Source: Siphonodentalium dalli
Taxonomy: Eukaryota; Mollusca; Scaphopoda; Gadilida; Siphonodentaliidae
NCBI GenBank assembly: GCA_032622095.1
Contig: CP136066.1
Span: 148,271,559 to 148,335,558, forward strand
Length of the DNA stretch: 64,000 nucleotides
Direction of reading: 5' to 3'
Shown here: one piece after another, positions 1 through 11,660 of the stretch
Layout of the letters: each line of letters starts with the position of its first letter
Numbering within the stretch: position 1 is the stretch's first letter
The notes under the pieces: generated by a model
What the model saw: the letters and a program-made list of their open reading frames with translations, nothing else
Database searches by the model: none
Told to the model about the DNA's origin: nothing
Program-made: the position numbers and the translations under genes

Positions 1-1169
1 AACATAAATGAGGATAGCCTATATAAATACTTCAATTAATCTGCTCTCAAAGTAAGATATAGATTGTAAAAAAGAATAACATAAGTATATGTATCAATAA
101 CGTTATTAGCGGTTGGGGGGGGGGGGGGGTGAGGGGGCAAGTTCTGGTTTTGACGCTTCAATGATTCTACAGTTAGTCGAGAAAAAACATCTATTATATA
201 TAAGGCCCAAAATGTTCGGTATAAACATAGGATTTTCACACTGTATTCGCCTAATGAACTCAATCTTAGACACGAGCAACAATATAATTATGTAGCTTGT
301 GGACATACCAGCTGGACATACGAGAAATTACCAATTGTAGACATAATTGAGACTGACTCCGAATCTTGAAATCGACTGAGTCGTACGTTTTCTAATCGGC
401 ATGGTCAGGTTCATGCATTGTCTTGTTTTGCATTTAAGTAACACTTGATTAGTTACCAGCACTCATTGTAAAAACTCAGCTGAATTGGTTGCTTGATTTA
501 TAAGTTGCACGTCGGCAGTCATGAAATTTCCATGTCGTGACGGTCGACAATCTCCAACAAAAGGATAGATTGAGTTACATTGATACATGTATGCAAACTG
601 ATTGGTTATAAATGCAAGTTGGATTTGAAATAAGATCCGATCTCGAAATAATAACTGTTACAAGTGATTCGATGTCGAGATTCGATTCGGAAAAACAAAT
701 CCCAATTCTCAGTACATTAATTGGTACTTTATATATAGTTTCATATATGTGCATTCATGTTCCACCCCCAGGGACGGGGTAGTCGTATTATGTATTTGTA
801 ATTATTACACATTTTGAAGTATTTGTATTGTATTTGTAATCAAGAATTTTAGGAGCTAAATTATTGTATTTGTAATCAAATACTTTGAACGTTGGAGAGT
901 ATTTTCAATTACTTTTGATTACATCTTACCGAAATATTCTATATTATTGTTTTAGAAAGTTGAGATGAAACATATCTTACAATAGCATCCATTAAATTAA
1001 GGGGTCAATGTATAAACATGGGTATAGGTTGCACTGATGATGGCAAAGAAAACATGAACAAATGGCCCCATCAATAGACAGCATACCCTTGTACTCAGAA
1101 CCATTGAACAACGACCAATTCAACATCTCTTGGCACACATTTATATGTATACAAACAATAGAAACTTAC
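1..1169. other. No gene recognised; probable intron after claudin-like exon
   Basis: No open frame here resembles a known protein. A G-tract of about 15 bases lies near 115-130 and the rest is AT-rich. Since a minus-strand exon ends at 1170 with a consensus donor, this interval is probably the start of that gene's first intron, and the next exon is outside the window or too short to see. Confidence 0.5.
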
Positions 1170-1383
1170 CTCGAAAGTGGTTAGGTATTTCCCACCTCCA
1201 GCATTCGTATTTGTCCGACTGTCTTCCACACTCTGAGAATCTCCACAGTCCAACATATGTGGGTTTCTCTTGTCTGGCGAACCAATATGGAGCGATAAAA
1301 ACAGTCACCAGCAAGATGGTTCCCGTCAGAAGAACTATGATGCTGATAAATGGCATAGATGTCTTGGATAAGATGGAAGCCAT
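1170..1383 (-). CDS. Claudin/PMP22-like tetraspan protein, first coding exon (partial)
   Basis: The exon starts with ATG in good context (A at -3, G at +4) and encodes about 71 residues. A hydrophobic first helix (about residues 11-31) is followed by an extracellular segment holding YVGLW, then Cys and a second Cys eight residues on, matching the W-GLW-C-C signature of the claudin/PMP22/EMP family. The frame ends at a consensus donor GTAAGT (1169-1164) in phase 1. Proteins of this family have four membrane helices and act in junctions or membrane organisation, so at least three helices are missing and must lie in exons beyond the window. Its nearest neighbour is the Bark-like cassette A, transcribed in the same direction. 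It could equally be a claudin-like channel-subunit relative; the first exon alone does not decide. Confidence 0.6.
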
Positions 1384-2488
1384 TGTTTATATCGATCGAA
1401 AATTCCACGCTATTTAATTATGTCGCCGGCGATAAAACGAAGGAATCGAATGAGCTGTTGTATCTATACACAGAGAACACCTTATAGTCTCGCGAGGAAA
1501 ACAAAAGGACCGCACTGTCAGACAACTTTTCACAATGAAGAAACGAAAGTTGTTTTCCAACTGCGAGATTGTCCAGTACTGATACGCACTAAAGATCTTA
1601 ACATACTCGACTTACATCAAGCTTTTATGCGCGGGCTGAAAGAGCGCCTTATTTAAATCCATCTGGCTTTTAATGATATTCCGTATACGCGTGTAGAATA
1701 ATTTATTGATTTCAGGTATATCCTTTGTGTTGGGCTTTCTACTTTTGTGTCACATGGAAATACCTGATGAATATGATTAATGATTCGAGGTGAAGATCTA
1801 TTTTAAGTTTGTTTGTGACTCTTAATATATTCGTGGTGACTTTTATATCAAGTGTTTTAGATGTCGTTAATACAATGACACTGGCCTGATAACTTTCACC
1901 TGCATGGTTAGTTTTACATTTAACCAGGCCAATTTCAACGGGTGATTATTTTAACTTTCACACGAATAGCGATTTCATTTTGATACTCACCTGGTAGAAA
2001 GGCCGAGTATGCCCATTCATGAAAATGTTTGTTGGTGGAAAATCACGTATACGTCCGCAAGTAGAGTCAGGACGATTTGTGAAGTCAGTCATTTCGCGAA
2101 ATAGCTGCGGGGGCCAGTCATTAGTCATTTCAAGAAATTAGTCATTTCAATGACTATATCTTTGAGGCATTTCATCAAATAAAATAATGTTATTTGAACT
2201 TGTATTCTTTCTACTAGATACCTGTTCGTTTCTGGTCAACTCGTGTAATTAATGGTTTTTTAAGCTTCACAACGGTTCAGAGTTTACGGCCATGATTATC
2301 GAAAAACTCGCTTCGATGTGGCCATATCTGAAGTGAAATGACTAAACGTTTTAGTTTTTTCAAGAAATGACTTTTTTCGGTTTCAACTTCTACATGGACT
2401 AAGAAAACAAGTAGATTGTACATGAGTTAATTAACGGCAGCAACCATTGCTGACTTGGTCATGTTCGCATGTTTCCGTTGATTATGGT
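1384..2488. other. Intergenic, no feature recognised
   Basis: It probably contains the promoter and 5' UTR of the minus-strand claudin-like gene next to its ATG. I see no TATA box I would defend, and the short frames here look like chance. Confidence 0.4.
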
Positions 2489-2678
2489 ACACCCGGATCT
2501 CGAAACGTTGATTGGGGTATACTCGGTGTCCCCAAAATTTCAACCGAATATACACCTATATCTGCCGTTGGAGTGGAATATCAACACCCGGATCTCGAAA
2601 AGTTGATTGGGGTACTCGGTGTCCCCAAAATTTCAACCGAATATACATATATATCTGCCTTTGGGGGTGGAATAGCAA
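2489..2678. repeat. Two-unit tandem duplication, about 95-bp unit
   Basis: Two successive units begin with ACACCCGGATCTCGAAA and continue with GGTGTCCCCAAAATTTCAA. They differ by a few substitutions and small indels. The two overlapping open frames through this stretch are products of the duplication and show repeated peptides with no resemblance to known proteins. Confidence 0.8.
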
Positions 2679-3261
2679 GAACTATTTTCCCCGATGTGGA
2701 GCATTTTGAACAACAAGCATGCACGCATGACTAATATTATAACCGAGGACACAGACCGAGTTCAATTGTCCTGCTTTCTGTTCAGAAGACACAATCGAGG
2801 GAATATAGCGCTCGATATTCCACTCAATATTCCATTAGGCAGCAGTATACATGTAGGTGTTTTATGATATATAAAAAAAATCTCGCCTCGCGCCAACCGT
2901 GGCGTCAGCAGGCTGATAAATAGTTCGGAGACTATAGACCGGGTGATAGTTCGCTCGCCGGCCAATGGTTAAAACTACTCTCTGATACGTTATGTTATGA
3001 CGATTCATCCAATCAAAAGACAGTACATGCCCATAGGGCGCCTCGCATATATAATAGAATGTATTGGCACAGGGTTTTTGCATGTATGCTGATTTTTTTC
3101 CTTTCGACCCTTGTTGGGACCCACCCATCCCCGCGACCAAATATTTTTCCGTTTTCGGCAGTTTTTTCCCGACCATTTTGGACACCCATCCCTTTTAACA
3201 CTAAGACAGAGATTTGCGGGGGGGGGGGGGAATTCACTGTAAACAGCTATATATGAATTTC
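2679..3261. other. Intergenic, nothing recognised except a G tract
   Basis: AT-rich sequence with a run of ten or more G at about 3219-3230. No coding or RNA feature is supported. Confidence 0.4.
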
Positions 3262-3470
3262 GGTGCATACTATTTGCCATGGATGTTAACATTGACATGC
3301 AAATAGGAACGAGTCATTTTGGGGTCATTCGACCAAAAAAAAAACATGGCTGCCAGCGGCCATCTTGGATTTCAAAATTCAATCCATTAGCATGGGCTAC
3401 AGGCTATACTCTTATCTGATCATCATGAAATTTTTCATTTATGTTAATATTGACATTCTAAGGTGTTTTA
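3262..3470 (-). repeat. Degenerate pearl-like core repeat fragment
   Basis: Read on the minus strand this matches the core monomer of the two large arrays at 38.4-40.2 and 49.2-51.1 kb: the blocks GGCCGCTGGCAGCCATG, the GACCCCAAAATGACTCGTTCC-type segment and ATGTCAATGTTAACATCCATG are all present in the same order. It is a single decayed fragment without the flanking left and right arms. Confidence 0.65.
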
Positions 3471-4061
3471 AGCCAAACTCATTGCAAAAACAGTCAAAAA
3501 GACTTGCAGGAAAAAAAATTGGAGTTGCGGAAAAAAATGTTTGTTGGTCCCATCGACCAACCACCCACCCACCCCGGCATACGTACCCGGAAAAAATCCC
3601 CCTGAATATTTCCGTTATTTAGTCGATATACTCACTCCAAAAAAATAACACCGCAAGTAATCAGCTTTGGTCGGAAATAAGTCATTTTCCACTATAGGGT
3701 GATGGGTTTAAAAAAAAACATGATGTTCGAGTAAATTATAGTACATATCCCTTACTTTTGTAGCCCAAACTCTTGCACATGCTATGATTTCCATCATTAT
3801 ACAGAAGTTTATTTTGAGGCTTCAGACATTTTTTGTGGCTTTAAAACAATAATACCAATTACCTCATGTTGAAATGAAGGAAGTATGGTAGATATAGCAT
3901 GTTTGTACACAGTAACATATAGGGAGCCTTGATATAAAAAAAACTTGGTTACTTATAGAATGGCAACTTTTTGAGTCATGGCCTCATTCCATATCTATAG
4001 TCACTTAAATTACCGTTTTGAGTACGGTTGCTTATAATAGAAATATTTTTATCTGAAACTT
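3471..4061. other. Intergenic, nothing recognised
   Basis: AT-rich, with several short A tracts. I see no gene or clear repeat boundary. Confidence 0.4.
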
Positions 4062-4165
4062 CTAGATAATTAGATGTTGTCTCGAAATTTCGACATAACA
4101 TCTCAAAAATGCTGAGAAGTTATCTAGAAATTTGGAGAAGTTATCTCGAAATTTCGAGATAAATG
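4062..4165. repeat. Short palindromic repeats (ATCTCGAAATTTCGAGAT type)
   Basis: Several copies of a motif around TTATCTCGAAATTTCGAGATAA are packed in 100 bp in direct and diverged form, each close to a perfect palindrome. This is most likely a decayed low-complexity array. The open frame across it is an artefact of the repeats. Confidence 0.55.
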
Positions 4166-6044
4166 TATTTTTATGTTCTAAATCAGCCACCTTAGTTTTG
4201 GTATATATATGACAGCCAAAATATATAAATGTATATGGTTTTGATTTGGCTTTGAATATTTCACTGATCAATACATGTTGTTCCAACGTGTAATTACTCG
4301 TTATATAGCCCCATACTAATTTTGAAACTTATATAGTGCCATTTAAGTACATCTCTGTTATTCCGTCATGCCACATAGATAAGCCAATTCAATACTTGTT
4401 CAATCAATTAAAAGCAGACAATAATATTTCACACACACATACCAGAGGCATACGACGCCCATATTCTCTGAAAGAGAGATCAAAAGCGGTGCATTAAAGG
4501 CATTATGTGTGAATAATTGAGACATAACCGAATGCCTTGTTGGTGTTCACACAGCGCTGTTGTGGCGTATTTATGGTGAAAATGTCCCTCTGGTTATACC
4601 ATTCACGATAATTGTCGCGATAATTTGCTATCTGGCGATCTGTTTGCACGGGTGTAAGGGGTCCCTAGGCACCGACACTGTGGAATATTAATATCGCTGC
4701 GATATAACTTGGCTATCGGTATCAGCACAATGAGCATAACAATTTGGATAGATTTAAACCATTAAACACATATAGGTCGACTTAACATGTGCTAATGCGC
4801 AAAATGCGTGTAAAATCTCATTTGGTGTCTACAACAGTTCACACAATAAGATAAATCGGATTCCAAAAATATATTTATGACAGGTTTTGTCCCATAGATG
4901 CATAAGCAAAAACACGCATGTTGACGGGCTCACTGGGTGCAAATGGAATTACTCTGAATTGGAAATTTCGATCTGCTTCTGCAAGACCCCGGGTGTGTAC
5001 ACCCAAAAACACTCAATTAGTGTTTAAATGGATACACCAACCAAGTGTTACATTTCCCCCAACCCGTAGAGAGCTGTATCTTACACTTGGAATTCCAATT
5101 GTAACACCTTCGCAGAGTTCTGAAATCGGAATACCACCATTAAAGAGTAGCATTGGGACTACGATGAAGGACACATTGGAACAATTAGTGACTTGGCAAA
5201 TATTACGTTCGCGAAGAAGATTGTAAAACCCGCTTTGGCGGTGATAACCCCATGCTCAATTTCGCAAATAATTATACCTCACTGAAATAACATATCCCCA
5301 CTCTGGTATGCATGTACATGTTATCCTCAACATAAATTTGAATTTCTGGAAGCATCAACAGTTATTGGCAAAAGCAGTCTCCCAGGAGGATGGGGCGTGT
5401 CAGCATTGTGGCAAACCATATGCCAAAAAATAGATCCTCGCTTGTTCGATCACCAATGCATGAGGCAAGAAATGGAATGTTGTTCAACCTCCTTGAACAA
5501 TTTGACATACTTGCTTCCTTGAAATAGATAATGTGTGCACAATTGATCAACTAATGGTGTTTCTGTCTTGTATCCCATTGCATGTTGTGGAAAGGATAAG
5601 TAACCTTAATGTATGTGTCCTGTTCACAACACGCAGTAGTGTTACAATATGGAAACTCTATCATAAACGCCTTGAAGAAAATACAGAAGCGAACACGACC
5701 ACTGTCACGTGACGCACTACTCCACGACCTCTATGTTGTCCTTCCATTTCTCAACATATAAACACCCACAGCCTATCCCCCAACCCACCCAACCTGTCCC
5801 CATTCGATCCCAAAATTGTGATTGGATCATCCAATGCCCGATATAAAGACCGCAATGTTAATAGACACCATTAATCTGCCACAATGAACTTTAAATACAT
5901 ATGTGGATGAAATGTTGGTCCATATATCAGTGATTTTTGAAGCACATATATACAAATACCCTTGGGGCAAAGCGTCGATTTAAGTATCCCCCATATATAT
6001 ACCTATGTGTATGTCAACGAACCCGATCTTCCTGATTCCCATTA
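4166..6044. other. Intergenic, no feature recognised
   Basis: Nearly 1.9 kb with only short frames, the longest (4918-5226, plus strand) having no recognisable domain. Base composition is like the rest of the non-coding window. Confidence 0.4.
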
Positions 6045-6119
6045 TAGATCATGCATGCCATGAAGCTCTATACTCTATCTACGGGGGAAGCTAAAGTAGA
6101 GATTCGTGGCATGATCTAG
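6045..6119. repeat. Short inverted repeat around TAGATCATGC
   Basis: The left arm TAGATCATGCATGCCATGAA pairs imperfectly with a right arm ending TGGCATGATCTA. Similar TAGATCATGCTATGAATCT segments occur near 31390 and 52170, so this is probably a small palindromic interspersed element. Confidence 0.5.
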
Positions 6120-6514
6120 ATGCCCATGTTGAAGACACAGATATTCGTGGCGCAACTGTTTTAATTCGATAGAAAGGTTTAAAAAGAAATTTTAGTATAT
6201 ATATATATGAAATGTGTGGCTTTGCATGATGATGCTGTAAATCATTATAAGACAAATCATGGAGAGATAAAAAATAATAAGGTATGCAATAGACAATACA
6301 TGGATATATGAAGATGAGAATACATTTGTGATGATCATTTTATATAAACGGAATGAGTCCGACTAAAATATGGAGAGTACCGACCGGACTAATATCGCAT
6401 AAAAGAAACATAATTATATTGCGATATAATCAATCCATGCCTACAATTTTTATTGTCTATGAGAATATGATAACTTGATGGCGGTTTATAATAAAATAAA
6501 TTGAATGAATTTAA

Positions 6515-6772
6515 AGGGGCACTATACACTAAATCCGGCCATTTATGGGACAATATCCTATTATATACTCAACAGAATATATGCAACAAATGAATGAATT
6601 TGAGCCATGGATGAGGGCAAAATACACTCATGTGCTCTTCGAACGATTGAAACAACATAGTAACTTTAATGAGAGATATTTTTCACTCAGCCATGGCTCA
6701 AATTCGTCCATTTGTTGCACATATTCTGTTGAGTATAATAGGAGATGGTCCCATAAATGGCCGGATTTTGTG
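6515..6772. mobile_element. Palindromic MITE with TTAA at its left end
   Basis: It starts after TTAA (6511-6514) with AGGGGCACTATACAC, close to the terminus of the element at 18690. Arms of about 80 bp (near 6530-6610 and 6690-6770) are inverted copies sharing ATCCGGCCATTTATGGGAC and AATTTGAGCCATGG. The right terminus is missing: a C tract follows instead of the matching AGTGCCCCT end. Mirror-image open frames on both strands are products of the palindrome. Confidence 0.7.
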
Positions 6773-7897
6773 AACATGCAGCCACCCCCCCCCCCATTTA
6801 AACGATATATTTTATCAATGCCACATACACAAATCAAATTAATTTTTCATTTCGACAAATAAATCGGGAGTGAACTGCAAAACGAAGCGTAATCAAATCA
6901 CTCATATGGCTAGTCCAAGATTCATTCGACGTAAACCAGCCAGTGAAATCGGTTGGGATGATGCTATTTTACGTCAAAGTCCCGTTCATATTCATTTCTA
7001 TAGCAGACTTTATGCCCCACATTTAACTAAACCATCTAAACAGTAAACGCCATTGTTTTTTGTTTATATAGCAACCAGGTAACGGACTGAAATCAGCTGT
7101 TAAAATTGACGCGTAGGAATATCGAACATTGGAGCGCGAGCCAATGCCTTTATTGCATGGACTACACTTTGTGACAGTTTATCGATAATTGACCCCCCCC
7201 CCCCCGAAAATATTTGATATTTCAGGCAGCATATTGTCAGCTATATAGTGTATTAGAATGTTTTAAATCGAAGTCCCGTTCATGTGCATTTCTATAGAAG
7301 ACTTTATGCCCAGATAAAGTGGCGGGATTTTGTGTCACTTTTAAACGAGTTTACCATATAAATCAATATTTGGTGCTATATATATCAGAAAGTATAACAT
7401 CTTACGGGCATAATGGTGTATTATAATCTAACGTTCATGTTAAATTGTGCATCGTTTATATTTAATATACACCTTCACTTCGCGAGGTCAAAAGGAATCA
7501 TCTTGTAAACATTGTGATAAAATAATAGTTTTCACATTACATTATACTACTTTCAGTTGACAACTCTTGTGCAGAACAAACATAATATTTTTCTATGGAA
7601 TAAACCAGTTTATTGTCACATTGTAATGCTTTAGTAAACTGAAAGGGAGTTTATGGTGAGGGGGTCAACAACTCTAAACCCGATATAGAAAGATATATTC
7701 ACGGGACTTCGACGTAAAACAGCACTATCCAAACCATTTCACTAAAGCTGGTTTTCGTCAAAGGAAATTTTGATTATCAAGTTACATGATATGGTTCATA
7801 ACCAATTTCTTCCATAGTGAATGTCATATTATGATAGGGAAAGTATATACAGACACAGGAGCTATACGACGCAAATACGAAATGTGACACGAAACCA
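6773..7897. other. Intergenic, simple C tracts only
   Basis: Poly-C runs lie near 6785 and 7193. The segment near 6960-7020 recurs in diverged form at 7270-7330 (CCCGTTCAT...CATTTCTATAG...GACTTTATGCCC), a hint of an old duplication. No coding feature is supported. Confidence 0.4.
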
Positions 7898-7919
7898 AGG
7901 CCAAATTCACAATTAATGG

Positions 7920-8190
7920 CTAATTGCGCTTAAGCGTAAGCTTAAGATTAATGCAATTACACTTAAGCGTAATGCCATTATGTTTCAGCATAATTGCCTC
8001 AGTCAGAACACCTTAAGTGTAATTGGTTTTCATGGTCTTACCACCTTACATATAATGGTATCATCTAAGATAAATATATGTCAAAAGTTACTAGCATCAG
8101 TAATTGGCTGCATCAATTTCAGCTTCATGTGAGTTTTGAGAGATGGAATTTGAATTCAAATTCCAATACACTTAAGCGTATAACACGACC
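7920..8190. repeat. Left array of CTTAAGCGTAAT palindromic units
   Basis: Units resembling CGCTTAAGCGTAATGCCATT are repeated with spacing irregularities. Each contains the self-complementary core CTTAAG or GCTTAAGC. The array thins toward 8190. Its mirror partner is at 11455-11660. Confidence 0.65.
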
Positions 8191-8597
8191 TTGTCCAAAC
8201 CTGCATACAAGGCCATTTCTGATTGGTCAGTCACCTGTATTCCCATGGATACATGAGTGCAATGCTGCCAACGCCTCAAACTTTCAGAACGTCCATAATT
8301 CAAACCACAAGTGAGTTGGTTAATATCATGCTATAGACTCACGAAAGGGACATATAATGGCTACCTAATAATACTGAATTTTATTTAAGATAGAAAATTC
8401 TTATCTGCAAAATACTGCCAGAGAGGCAACGAAAGGGGGGTCGCCGTTCAACAGTGACGTTATGATTGACGTTACAGTTACAGTTCAGACATGTTTGGTG
8501 GATATCATACCACGCAGAGATAAAACCTGGGCTATTATATAGCAGGTTGCACGTCTATCAATACAATTTCGTCAAAAACATAAGAGTCGAATTACAA

Positions 8598-8731
8598 AAG
8601 AAATAAATACACTGCGCGTTGGCATGTAGGCTATAGTCGAATTTGACCACATAAACTGATTGTAGGACTCCGCTTCGCATCGTCCTACAACCAGTTTATG
8701 TGGTCAAATTCATACAGTGTATTTATTTCTT
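8598..8731. mobile_element. Hairpin MITE, 134 bp
   Basis: Ends AAGAAATAAATACACTG and CAGTGTATTTATTTCTT are exact inverted repeats. An inner stem of nearly 29 bp (8639-8667 with 8683-8711, one mismatch) surrounds a loop of about 15 bases. It abuts the left end of the second-layer element, which complicates that element's target-site reading. Confidence 0.7.
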
Positions 8732-9136
8732 AAGCCCCGGTTCCATATTCCCGATTTTCTGTCCCGAATTAGTATATTCGGCACCAATTCGGGACCAGAC
8801 CAAATCGGCAGTATTCGAGAGAATTCTGGACGAGTTTTATTCCAAAAAGCCGCCGAACTGATGCCGAATGATGACAAAATTTAATCGTCCCGAACATTGC
8901 CGAGTATTCCAGAATGCTTCCGAATTTCTTCCCGAATGATCAAGAATTATCCCGAACTGATACCAAAATTTCGTTCGAGTGGCTGCCGAATTGCCCAGAT
9001 TAATTACTACAGACTTACACCGAATTGTTGCCGAATACCCCGAATCAATGCTGAACTGGTACCTAATTGATGCCGAATAAATACCGAATTGGTATTCAAT
9101 TGCTGCCGAACGTCCCGAATCGATGCCGAATTTCAG

Positions 9137-9144
9137 TATAAAAG
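9137..9144 (+). promoter_or_regulatory. TATA-box-like site inside the second-layer element
   Basis: TATAAAAG stands at the inner edge of the left CCGAAT array and is followed about 25-30 bp later by a CATCAGCAC initiator-like stretch. The spacing fits a polymerase II core promoter directed inward. Evidence is motif plus position only, and no frame follows it on the plus strand. Confidence 0.3.
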
Positions 9145-9184
9145 CAGCCACACATCAGCACATCCACCATTCCATACCTGACGT

Positions 9185-9388
9185 TCAAGCTAAATCGATA
9201 TACAGATATGTCAGAAATGGTGTCAGAGATGATAATGCGGTCAACTGCATTTTTATACTGCGGGATGTTTGGTGTTGAGAAGCTATCTCGTCTTCCTCTT
9301 CCTCCTCCGTGTGCACCTCTTGCGTATTCTCATCGCCAGACTCCGTCGGCGGAGGATTCTTACGTGTTGTGGTTTTAATCCTCACCAT
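9185..9388 (-). CDS. Small acidic open frame inside the fold-back element, unknown
   Basis: From an ATG at 9388 it encodes 67 residues starting MVRIKTTTRKNPPP, then a run of glutamates and an aspartate near residue 30. Codon composition looks more protein-like than the arrays around it. It could be the 5' remnant of a gene from an autonomous parent element. It has no domain I recognise, and its upstream side is cut by the inserted third-layer element. Confidence 0.25.
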   Translation of the reverse strand: MVRIKTTTRKNPPPTESGDENTQEVHTEEEEEDEIASQHQTSRSIKMQLTALSSLTPFLTYLYIDLA

Positions 9389-9426
9389 GTCTGTCAACAA
9401 CTGTACTGTAACTGTACTGATTATTC

Positions 9427-10900
9427 GGTTACGTAGCGTTTTTCCGAAGACCCATAACTCCGAAGGTCCGATTCTCCGACGCCCCGATTCTCCGAAAGCC
9501 CATAACTCCGAAATGCCATAACTCCGAAGACCCATAACTCCGAAAGCCCATAACTCCGAAGGCCTATAACTCCGAAAGCCCATAACTCCGAAGGCCTATA
9601 ACTCCGAACGCCCATAACTCCGAAGGTCTATAACTCCGAAGGGCCGATTCTCCGAAGGTCCGATTCTCCGAAGATCATATTTTATCGCTTATTAAATAGT
9701 GTACAGTCCAGTGGCGGAGTCAATGGGGCCCATGTGTAACATGCGGCATGTGAAGAATCAAATGGTTCTACGAGTGACTTTTGGGGGTAAAATGGTGGTC
9801 TAATACCGTTTGGAATTTCACAATTCTTAGAGTGTATTGATAAGTATGGAATGCGCGTATGGTTATATTTTGTATGGAACATGTACATGTAGATAATATA
9901 TCCCCCCCCCCCCCTGGAATCCGGAATCCAGCTTCAAATTTACCATGGAATCCGGCGTCCAGCTTCAAATTGACACTGGAATCCGGCGTACGGGTCCAAA
10001 ATGGGTGGAATCCGGCGTACGAAAAGGGGGGAAGGGCCCCTCATATATTGGAAATGTTAACTATGTATTATAATAAGGTGATATATACACCATCAGTAGT
10101 GTGCGACAAGCCTTAATTTTCCACAGAATGCTTAAATTTATGAAAGAAATACAATTATTTTGCCACAATGTACGTCTTAATACAATTAACATGATTAAAA
10201 TGTGCACATCTGACTGCATTGGGGTGATTTGATGCAATCAGGTTCATTTTATATATGAAAAAGGACAAGTTCTTCCCCGTTCACCCCTGTACATTTTACT
10301 CTGGCATCTCATGGGCCAACGTAATGTTATAGTATATGGTGTATAGTCAGTGGCGGGCCAGGATTCCCATTTAGGTGGGGGGGGGGGGTAGGAAAATTTT
10401 GAATATTTTGATGCCCCATGAACGATTTCCGGGCGTTTACATGACATTGGACATGTTTTGGTAGGGGCCCATATTGTCTGAAATAGCAAGTAGAGGTTTA
10501 ATAGGGGCAGTAGGAATTTTGGGACCCCTTGGCTTCGCCACTGGACTGTACACTATTTAGTAAACGATAATACCCCGATAAAACAAAATCTTCGGAGAAT
10601 CGGACCTTCGGAGTTATGAGTCGTCGGAGAATCGGGCCTTCGGAGTTATAGATCTTCGGAGAATCGGCCCTTCGGAGTTATAGGTCTTCGGAGTTATAGG
10701 TCTTCGGAATATCGGCCCTTCGATGTTATGTGCTTTCGGAGAATCGGATCTTCGGAGTTATGGGCCGTCGGAGAATCGGATCTTCGGAGTTATGGGCCGT
10801 CGGAGAATCGAATCTTCGGAGTTATGGGCCGTCGGAGAATCGGGTCTTCGGAGTTGTGGGCCTTCGTAGTAATAGGTCTTCGGAAAATCGGTCTGACACC
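9427..10900. mobile_element. 16-bp-array fold-back transposon, copy 1 (1474 bp)
   Basis: Exact 8-bp direct repeats GATTATTC flank it (9419-9426 and 10901-10908). It begins GGTTACGTAGCG and ends GTCTGACACC, so only the last three bases are inverted repeats. Inside each end is an array of 16-bp units of two kinds, CCGAAGGCCCATAACT and CCGAAGGTCCGATTCT, about 14 units at 9444-9675 and about 17 inverted units at 10591-10865. The core is bounded by inverted copies of AGTGTACAGTCCAGTGGCG (from about 9700, and inverted near 10540). No transposase frame is present; apparent open frames in the arrays repeat the unit. Confidence 0.8.
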
Positions 10901-11454
10901 GATTATTCCTGATGATTGGGTAGTTTCCGGCCTGCTTATTCCTGCAATACGAAGAAGAATTTATTCTTCTGAATGTCATCGGGAAGGCACTCGGGAATAG
11001 TTGGGAAGATATTCTGGACTGATCGGGAAGGCATTCTGGAATAGTCGGGAAGGTATTCGGGAGTCATGACGTTATTCGGGACGCAAAATTGATGGCGAAT
11101 TCGGGAATAACCTACCGAATACAGCCGACTACTACAGAATATCCACCCGAATATTGCCAAATACTGCCGACTACTCCCGAATATAGGTGCAGAATTGCTC
11201 CCGAATTTCTCCCGATGACTGACAAATCGGGAGCGATTCGGCTTGGTTCCCGAGTTTTGAACATTTCAAAACTGTCGGGAGCGAGTCCAGAATCGTCCCG
11301 AATCGACCCCGATAGCACCGATATCCCCGATCATGCTCGGGGGTAAAAATTCACAGTCCCGACTCGTCCAGAACTTACTCCACGATTTTTTGCAAAATTA
11401 TGATTCGGGAGTCATTCGGGAACATTCGGGGTGGAAAATCGATATGGAACCGGG

Positions 11455-11660
11455 TCATTAAGCGTAATACCATTACGCTTAAGCGTGATAGTATTATGCT
11501 TGAGCGTAATTGTATTACGATTAAACATAATGGAACTCTGCATCTAATTATGCTTAAGCGTAATGTCATTACGCTTAAGCATATTTGAATTACGCTTAAT
11601 CATTATGGAATTACGATTATGTGTAATGCGATACACTTAAGTGTAATTAGCTATTAAATG
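11455..11660. repeat. Right array of CTTAAGCGTAAT palindromic units
   Basis: Ten or more units of the CATTACGCTTAAGCGTAAT type lie in inverse register to the array at 7920-8190, ending in the outer terminal repeat. Open frames across it are repeat artefacts. Confidence 0.65.

Larger units (their letters stand above)
8736..11454. mobile_element. Second-layer fold-back element with CCGAAT-type arrays
   Basis: Terminal inverted repeats CCCGGTTCCATAT and ATATGGAACCGGG are followed inward by many irregular CCGAATT/GCCGAATA units at 8750-9130 and their inverse at 10980-11430. Flanks read TTCTTAAGC on the left and TCATTAAGC on the right, a 7 of 9 match that may be a target duplication, although TTAAGC is also part of the outer array. 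Without the inserted third layer it would be about 1.24 kb. It carries a TATA-like site and one small coding-like frame between its arrays but no recognisable transposase. Confidence 0.6.

Noticed and set aside
6545-6862. 105-residue frame on the plus strand with a mirror frame on the minus strand
   Set aside because: Both come from one palindromic MITE. The peptides share sequence because the arms are inverted copies.
9421-9615. Open frames with repeated SYGLSELWAFG-type peptides (also near 10728-11000, 22931-23172 and 24110-24292)
   Set aside because: They are translations of the 16-bp transposon arrays. A 16-bp unit cycles through three frames, and no start, splice or domain evidence exists.
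9444-9675. Regular short repeats resembling a CRISPR array
   Set aside because: The units are contiguous with no unique spacers, in an animal genome, and form the end arrays of a transposon.
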